From Anagrus nilaparvatae (Eukaryota; Arthropoda; Insecta; Hymenoptera; Mymaridae), in the NCBI GenBank assembly GCA_022575985.1, contig JAKSXM010000272.1, positions 23,804,501-23,868,500 on the forward strand: a stretch of 64,000 nucleotides of DNA. Reading direction: 5' to 3'. Made by a program: the position numbers and the translations under genes. The notes beneath the pieces are model-generated. The model searched no databases. It had not been told where the DNA came from and saw nothing but the letters and a program-made list of their open reading frames with translations. The first letter of the stretch is position 1. Every line of letters begins with the position of its first letter. Of this stretch, positions 58,047-64,000 are shown piece after piece.

Positions 58047-59346
58047 TTAATAAAATTCTTCAAATAGAGAATTCACCATATTTGCAACTTCTTTCTTAAT
58101 TTCGTCCTTCACATCAGCCAGTACGTTGTCTGTTAAAATTTCATAGATGTTTTGGGAATCTTCTGGACAATATTTTTCTTCCTTTACTTCTACCATAGCT
58201 CCATCCAAACCTGAATAAACAAAAAATGATATTTTATAACTACAAAAATTGAAAATATTCAGATAAATAAAAATTATACACACCTGCTCTTGAGTTATCT
58301 TCTGTTGTTACTTTTTTGTGATTCGAAATAGTTTGAGATTCATTACAAAAAGCAGATTCGTCAATTAAATTAGGATCACCTGGTTTTTTCGCATTTCTAG
58401 TAAAATACTGGTGAATCTTTTGTTTTCTTTGTAAATTTATATTTTCCTTTACCGTCAGATTTTTTTTTACTAAATGATTTTTCAGATGAGAAATTATTGA
58501 CTTCTTATGCATGAAAGACTTTTTACAGTGATCACAATCATAAACTTTCTTTAAACCTTTTTCTTTATTGTTATTTGTCTTCAACGATTCACTTGTAACA
58601 TGAGATTTTTTGTGTTTACTTAAACTACTTGCATGTTTAAAAATTTTATCACATAAATTACATTTAAAAAGTTTTTCTTCAGTGTGAACTGGAAGGTGTT
58701 GTTTTAATTCAAGTTGACTAATAAATCTTATTTTACAATTTTTGCACTCGATTTTTTTGATTCCAGAGTGGATTTTTTCATGACTTCGAAGATGAGCTAA
58801 TTGAATAAAAGTCTTGCCACATGTATCACATTTGTAAGGTTTATCGCCAGTGTGAGATCGAAGATGTCTATTTAGATCAGGTTTTCTAATAAATTTCTTG
58901 TTGCAGAGATCGCACTCGAATCTTTTGATACCAGAGTGAATTTTTTTATGAGTATGGAGACTACTTGAATGTTTAAAAGTCTTGTCACATGTATTACATT
59001 TGTAAGGTCTATCGCCAGCATGAACTCGAAGATGGTTTGTTAAATGACCTTTACTCATAAATTTCTTGTTGCAAAGGTCGCACTCAAATTTCATAATGCC
59101 CGAGTGGATTTGTTTATGGATGTTAAGAGTGCCTAACTGAGTAAAAGTCTTGTCACATGCGTCACACTTGTAAGGTCTATCGCCATTGTGAACTCGAAGA
59201 TGTTGTATCAGTACATGCTTTCTAATAAATCTTTTACTGCAAAAATCGCAATCAAATTTCATAATGCCCGAGTGCGTTTTTTTATGATGAAAAAGAGATC
59301 CTTGGTGTTTGTAAGTTTTTGAGCACTTATCACATTTGAAGCTCAT
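58047..59346 (-). CDS. ZF10: recombinant C2H2 zinc-finger gene (A front, D back)
   Basis: Coding exons are 58284-59346 and 58047-58210 with a 73-bp intron (GCAG^GTGTG ... TTCAG^GTTTGG), predicting 408 aa. The start is MSFKCDKC. There are ten intact fingers. The first eight or so and the 5' flank are A-like. The last two fingers (CNLCDKIFKHASS, CDHCKKSFMHKKS), the following HQYFTRN region and the tail (VEVKEEKYCPEDSQNIYE...LFEEFY) differ from A and C and are closest to B in the final LFEEFY. The tail has VKEE, VKDE and IKKE. No disabling change seen. Likely a nuclear DNA-binding regulator. Confidence 0.9.
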
Positions 59347-59626
59347 AATAATATAAGATTTATTCCTTTTTAATCCGTAAGTCTCTTAAATATCTGTAAA
59401 AATAACAAAACTGTTTTGAAATAAATTTTTATATAATAAATTTATTTATTTCTAATCTTTATTTTATCTATATTTTCATCGCATCAAGCTTTGCTGTATG
59501 ATTTATACTTTTTTAATTTTTGTATTACGCAAACGATTTCATAATTGAGAAACTAAAAAAATTTCTAAGTTTTGATATTTTTTTGTAAGAACGGCAAAAA
59601 AATTGATAGAATTAATGAATTTTTAC

Positions 59627-59930
59627 CTGCTTATAAATTTAAAATATTTCTTGTATCAATTGAACTTCTAATTATATGCAAAAGCTATTACAAAATTAAT
59701 TCAAAAATGATATTTTCTACAATCAACAGTAACTTCTTCGATACTAGTAAAGCACTAAATTTTAAATATTAAAATTTTAGTTCTACGGTTCGTAAAATAT
59801 TTAAATGTGTAAGTAAAATGGATTCCCCCACTCATAATTTTTAAAATTATTTATTTTCATTTCATTCGATATTCGGGTAGACTTTTGTTTATCATAATAA
59901 AATTTAAACACTCAATTCAAATTTACAAAT
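59627..59930 (-). promoter_or_regulatory. ZF10 noncoding exon 1 and promoter block (type A)
   Basis: The donor AAGCAG^GTAAAAATTC lies at 59627/59626. The upstream block is of type A, confirming that the 5' side of this recombinant gene is A-derived. Confidence 0.55.
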
Positions 59931-60424
59931 ATCATCGCTTTTTGCTTTGTAATTGTCTGTTTTGTAAAGTTTCTAATTTTATGCTTAAAAACTTAAATCA
60001 ATTTATTTTTTGAATTTCATTTTTTAAATTATTTGTTTTTAAAATAAGCTCTCAAGATCCGATAAAAGGTAAATGAGCCAAAATTTTTTAAACAATTTTT
60101 TTTATTTTATCAAACACTGATCAAACGACTAATAATTTTAAAATATCCATTACTGAAATTTAATTTTGCTAATAAATAATCAGTTATAAATAAATAATCG
60201 GTTTATTGACAATACGCTGATTATTTGATAGAATGAATTTTTTTATGCGTACTTTATTTTTTTAAATCCGTTTTTAATTGCTAACCACCAATATTTTGAA
60301 TTATTTAAATTCCGATATTTTTGTACAAAGTTTAAATGTATTATAAATATTATTCATTTACCAATACCAATTCAAAAACTTATTTTAAATTTTATTCCTG
60401 CCTTTTACTTTTGTTTACATATTT

Positions 60425-61007
60425 ATCTAATAAATGACTTGTTAATTTTTTCTGACATAATATCGGGAAGGGCTGTTGACGATAATTTAAAGAATAAATT
60501 TGAACTCAGAAATTTGTATTACAACTTAAGATCCCAAAGACATTTTAAGGAAATCGGAACTACAAATAATAATATTTTTAACTCTTCATCCTACAGATTC
60601 AGACGTCTTTGGAACGATCTTTCCAAAGATTACCAGAATCTGATGAACGACAGAAACGCTCTAAAGTTTAGATTACAAACCATTTACAGTACAAAGTATT
60701 GAATGCATTTTGATCTAGATTTTCTTATATTTATTGTATTAAACTAATTTTTACATTAATTGTTTATTTATTTTATGAACATAAATCAAATGTATATAAT
60801 ATAAAATTTAATGAATTTATTATATGTTTATTTATATAGCTTTTAAATTTAAATTTCATAGTTTCAGTTCATATAAAGTACAACTAGACCAATCAAACTG
60901 TAAATATCTATAACTGTAAAGGGTATTATATATAGGGTATAGGGTAGTATACCTATGCCCATTAAATTTTCACATGTATAAAAATATTAAAATAAATAAA
61001 TAAATAA
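60425..61007 (+). mobile_element. 5'-truncated non-LTR retrotransposon (LINE), 583 bp
   Basis: The insert is flanked by ATATTT (60419-60424 and 61008-61013), and ZF1's flank shows the empty site (TTTACATATTTTAAAATAAAATTTG near 10279). The 3' end is an (AAAT)n tail. The first ~280 bp encode the C-terminal end of a reverse-transcriptase ORF. The rest is 3' UTR. Confidence 0.85.
60439..60702 (+). pseudogene. C-terminal remnant of a LINE reverse-transcriptase ORF
   Basis: About 87 codons with the pattern LYYNLRSQRHF...FNSSSYRFRRLWNDLS...LKFRLQTIY, ending at TGA. The R(S/T)..F...N....R..RLWN.LP......F+..L+ arrangement is typical of the extreme C-terminus of insect LINE ORF2 proteins (CR1/Jockey-like clades). 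No catalytic residues are included, so it is inactive. Confidence 0.75.
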
Positions 61008-61013
61008 ATATTT

Positions 61014-62447
61014 TAAAATGGAATTTGTTATTTTATTGATTTATATCGATGGTTTCCAATTCTTCGTAATTAAATATTTAATAAAGATTACACTTAATTT
61101 GCGTGATTTCCTATTGTCTATAATAAATTTTTTAATACTAAACTTTAAGTAATTTAATTTTCGCAATTCTTTATTTTAAAATTTGTTAGAAAATAAATTA
61201 TATATGGAATATTTTTATTATTACTTTTCTTTTAAATAAATATTTATAAAAATTTCGGTAATCTGTGATAAAACTAAAATTTTAATAAATTACTAAATTA
61301 GACTCGCAGCCTCAATAAATTTTTCAATAAAATATAGATTAAAAAGGATTTAATTTCAAAAAGAACCCCTTTAAAAGAACTAATCAGAAAAAAAATCTTT
61401 CCAAAAAAAAAAGATCTTCAAGATTTGGTGGTTATCATTTATTTAATAAATTTCAAAAAATTTATCACCAACTTCTTTTTTATACTTTTTATTTTTAAAA
61501 TGTAATTATTCTTTCTCTGTTTTTTCTAAAAATTTGTTTTATACTTGTTAATAGATTTCTAAAAAATTTTCATTATAAATAAAAAAATTCCCTTAATATG
61601 TAATTTCAGTCTGAATTGCACAGATTTTGACCCAAAAGACAAAAAAGTAGAAAGGGATCCGATATGGCAATCGTATAACTTCTTTTCGAATGACTCATAT
61701 AATTTAGAATCATAGATACAGAAAGGACCTTTAAAAGGACCTTTAGAAAGGACCTAAATAGAAAGTAAATTTTTATTAATTAAAAATGTAAAAAAAAATG
61801 TGTTAGTTTTGTTTGAAGGGAAGAATAAAAATAACTATAAAGTGTTTAGCATTTTATATTTCATTCTGTTTTTTATTTACAAAAAAACAAAATATTTGTA
61901 AATATTATAACTTTTTTATAATTTTTAATTATAGTAATTATGAAATAATTGATAACTGGTTCTATATTTTTTTATGAAATTTTACTGTTAAAAATTTAGC
62001 TAATCTCTTCATTTATCTACAACTTCATATAAAACTTTCTAATAAAATATTTAAGATTACTTCAGAATTCAAATTAATAATTTTTTTGAAATTTTTTAGA
62101 GTTTATTCCCAGTACATTTTAATATACAAAAATCCTTTGCAAGAATAAAACATTCGTCTTCAACTTTTGATTTTCCAAATTTCATATTTTTGTTAATTTA
62201 AATTCTGTTCTATTTCTTATTCAACTAATGGCAATAAAGGCAATAAAGAGAATTGATGATTCTTAAAAGTCTTTTAATTTTTTATTACCTTTAATTTTTA
62301 AATACTTTTTTTACCCATTGTTTACTTTAACACTGAACTTTAATTTGTTTTGTACATGCGCATATTTCAATCAAATGCCATTAATAAAAATTGAATTTTT
62401 TCGCTCATTTGTATTTTAAAATCTGAATAATTTGTTCGATAAATTAC
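61014..62447. other. mosaic of duplicated flanks with no gene
   Basis: 61014-61300 is A-type upstream flank. 61313-62225 is the C-type flank that normally lies between the tRNA and a C gene, but no tRNA is present. 62230-62350 is D-type 3' flank. 62350-62447 leads straight into B-type exon 1. Abrupt joins near 61310 and 62228 mark deletions or unequal exchanges. Confidence 0.65.
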
Positions 62448-62690
62448 CTGCGATGAGATTATAATTTTAAAGAGTTTTATTTTTACATGTTTTTATTAAT
62501 AAATTAATTATTTGACTAGCAACGTACTAAACTTTATTTACTAAAATTCCAGTTCCAAAAGGTAAAATATTTGTCTGGGCAAATAAAATTGATTCCCCCT
62601 CACATAATATTTAATAAAATTTTTATCGAGTAACGGTCGTCTCTTATCTTTCAATAATTGTTATTATTATTTTAATATTTAGAATTTTAA
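62448..62690 (-). promoter_or_regulatory. orphan type B exon 1 and promoter block without gene body
   Basis: The donor ATCGCAG^GTAATTTAT and the promoter block (CTGGAATTTTAGTAAATAAAG...GGGGGAATCAATTTTATTTGCC) match ZF7, but only about 100 bp separate the donor from D-type 3' flank. The finger exon and tail exon are gone. Confidence 0.75.
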
Positions 62691-62695
62691 TTTAA

Positions 62696-63277
62696 GGGTA
62701 CCTTCTCCCTTCTCTCTTGAAGTTGGTGTCTAAAAAAAAAGTTATAAATCGGAGCACATCATAACTCGGTTTAGAATCGTCAGAAATAAAAAAAAAAAAT
62801 ACCATAAAGTACATGAGTTTTTGCATAAATTGAACTACAATCAGTAAAATATATTAAAAATTAAAAAAGTTATGAAGGTAAATACTATCTATGTAAATAG
62901 TCGAAATTTTACCATATTTTTAGCCACAAAACGGAGCCTAGATACCAAAAAAATTCTCCGATCAGCTTCATTGTAGTTCAGTTTGTGTAAAATTTGATAA
63001 GGAATTGATTAAAAAAATAAAAATCGAAATCGGAGGAATAGTTTTTTTGTTATCTTGCGGCCCGTTTTTAAAAAGTTCATTTCGAGAAAAACGCGTTTAA
63101 AGTTTCGGATCTTGTATTCTTGCATACTAATAATTTCACTTTTAGGCGCTGTCGTTTCTTTATTATTTGTGGGATTCATTTGCATTTTTTTTCCATATTC
63201 TTAAATACTTTAACACTTAACACAAAAAAATTAAAAAAAAAATCGATTTTCTATTTCATAACTGGGAGAAATTACCC
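62696..63277. mobile_element. 582-bp TTAA-flanked element
   Basis: Ends GGGTACCTTCTCCC and, inverted, GGGAGAAATTACCC, each bordered by TTAA (62692-62695, 63278-63281). The ZF7 flank (43285-43300) has the single-TTAA-containing empty site (TTTAATTTAAGTCAATTTTT). A truncated copy begins at 27394. Confidence 0.85.
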
Positions 63278-63591
63278 TTAACTCAATTTTTCAAATTTCG
63301 TAAATTAATCAAATGATGCTTGTTACTTTGGTCTTTAAAAATTAACATATTTTTTAATTCAATAAAAGCAAAAAATGCGAAATTTCATAAAATGATAATT
63401 AAACTTTTTTGTTTCAAAAATATAAAAAGGTTTCGAAATAATGATTACACGCAAACATTAAAAGAAGTAGTCTTTAACTAATAATAAAATAAAATTTTAT
63501 TTTACTTAAAAATATTAATCTAATTAATAAAACAAAAATTTACGTCTTGCCAAATAGGCAACGGTCTCACTAACAAACTTTACAAACAAAT
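63278..63591. other. B upstream / A 3' flank junction
   Basis: 63281-63350 is B-type upstream flank. 63360-63590 matches the 3' side of ZF8 and ZF5. No gene. Confidence 0.45.
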
Positions 63592-64000
63592 TTACTTGTT
63601 GCTAGTTAAATTATTTATCAGTTCTTCGAATAAAACGTTGGTAACATTGGTTACTTCTTTCTTAATCTCTTTCTTTATTTCATACTTCACATCATCCAGA
63701 AATGAGTCAATAGAAGTTTCATAAATAAAATCATCTGGAAAAAATTTTTCTTCTTTTATATCAACAACCTCATTTCTTACCAAACCTTTAATAAAACCAA
63801 AAAATTAATTAACTAAAATATTATTTTTTTAATATTTGCCATACTCACTTGCTGCTGAACTATTATCAGATGCTAAATCTTTGTCATTTATCTTTAGGAT
63901 ATCAGATGATTCTTTCTTGCTGCTACTAAAATACTGATTAATTTTCTTTCTTTTTTTTATAATTTTCTTTTCTTTAGTTTGTGGATTACTTTTCAACGCA
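63592..64000 (-). CDS. ZF11: 3' end of a subfamily A zinc-finger gene (partial)
   Basis: The tail exon 63592-63785 (VRNEVVDIKEEK...LTSNK) is intact, with IKEE, VKYE, IKKE, IKKE. The 63-bp intron (CAGCAA^GTGAGT) is shorter than in other A genes by about 25 bp. The finger exon continues from 63849 off the window; only the Ser/Lys-rich region after the fingers is visible. That region has an in-frame 33-bp loss (about 11 residues, VEDCRNK area) near 63890 relative to ZF5. The fingers are outside the window. Confidence 0.85.

Overview
The window is AT-rich (roughly three quarters A+T by eye) eukaryotic nuclear DNA, most likely from an insect. The reasons are introns of 63-92 bp with GT/AG ends, an intron-less nuclear tRNA-Val(AAC) repeated three times, and a dense mix of short inverted-repeat transposons, a Helitron and LINE tails. 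A parasitoid-wasp-like genome would fit, but nothing in the window fixes the species.

The main content is a tandem array of eleven C2H2 zinc-finger genes, here called ZF1 to ZF11, all on the minus strand. Each has the same plan: a short noncoding exon 1, one large exon carrying all the fingers, then one or two short exons encoding an acidic tail. The first finger starts 3-4 residues after the start codon, and no ZAD, BTB, SCAN or KRAB domain is visible. Fingers after the first come in pairs: one finger ends in a TGDRPYKC-type linker, the next in an SGIKKFEC-type linker. Finger number therefore changes mainly in steps of two (9 to about 20). All tails are short and rich in the SUMO-acceptor consensus [IV]KxE. 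From 5' blocks, first finger and tail I recognise subfamily A (ZF1, ZF3, ZF5, ZF8, ZF11), B (ZF2, ZF7), C (ZF6, ZF9) and two recombinants: ZF4 (B front, C back) and ZF10 (A front, distinct back D). The array looks built from a repeated block [A gene - tRNA-Val - C gene - B gene].

State of the genes: ZF2, ZF5, ZF6, ZF9 and ZF10 read through. ZF3 reads through with a shortened tail. ZF1 has lost the ancestral ATG (ACG at 8757-8759). ZF4 has a 5-bp deletion in a finger. ZF7 has at least two frameshifts. ZF8 is split by a 1,476-bp palindromic element inside a finger. ZF11 runs off the window. At about 62.2-62.7 kb a B-type promoter block remains with no gene body.

Between and inside the genes are many mobile elements. 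Several can be delimited to the base because a paralogous copy in the same window keeps the empty site: a 1,050-bp Helitron in a ZF4 intron (24415-25464), a fold-back with ATAT duplication (10435-11997), TTAA-flanked elements (16749-17510, 22431-23643, 62696-63277), TA-flanked MITEs (19911-20132, 37456-37767, 51267-52938), an 8-bp-TSD hAT-like MITE (42641-42985), a TC-flanked fold-back (47145-48620) and a 5'-truncated LINE (60425-61007). One fold-back at 36716-37994 carries a THAP-like coding fragment in both arms.

All calls come from reading the sequence. Paralog comparisons are by eye, family names are from motif recognition, and expression or function of any gene is inference.
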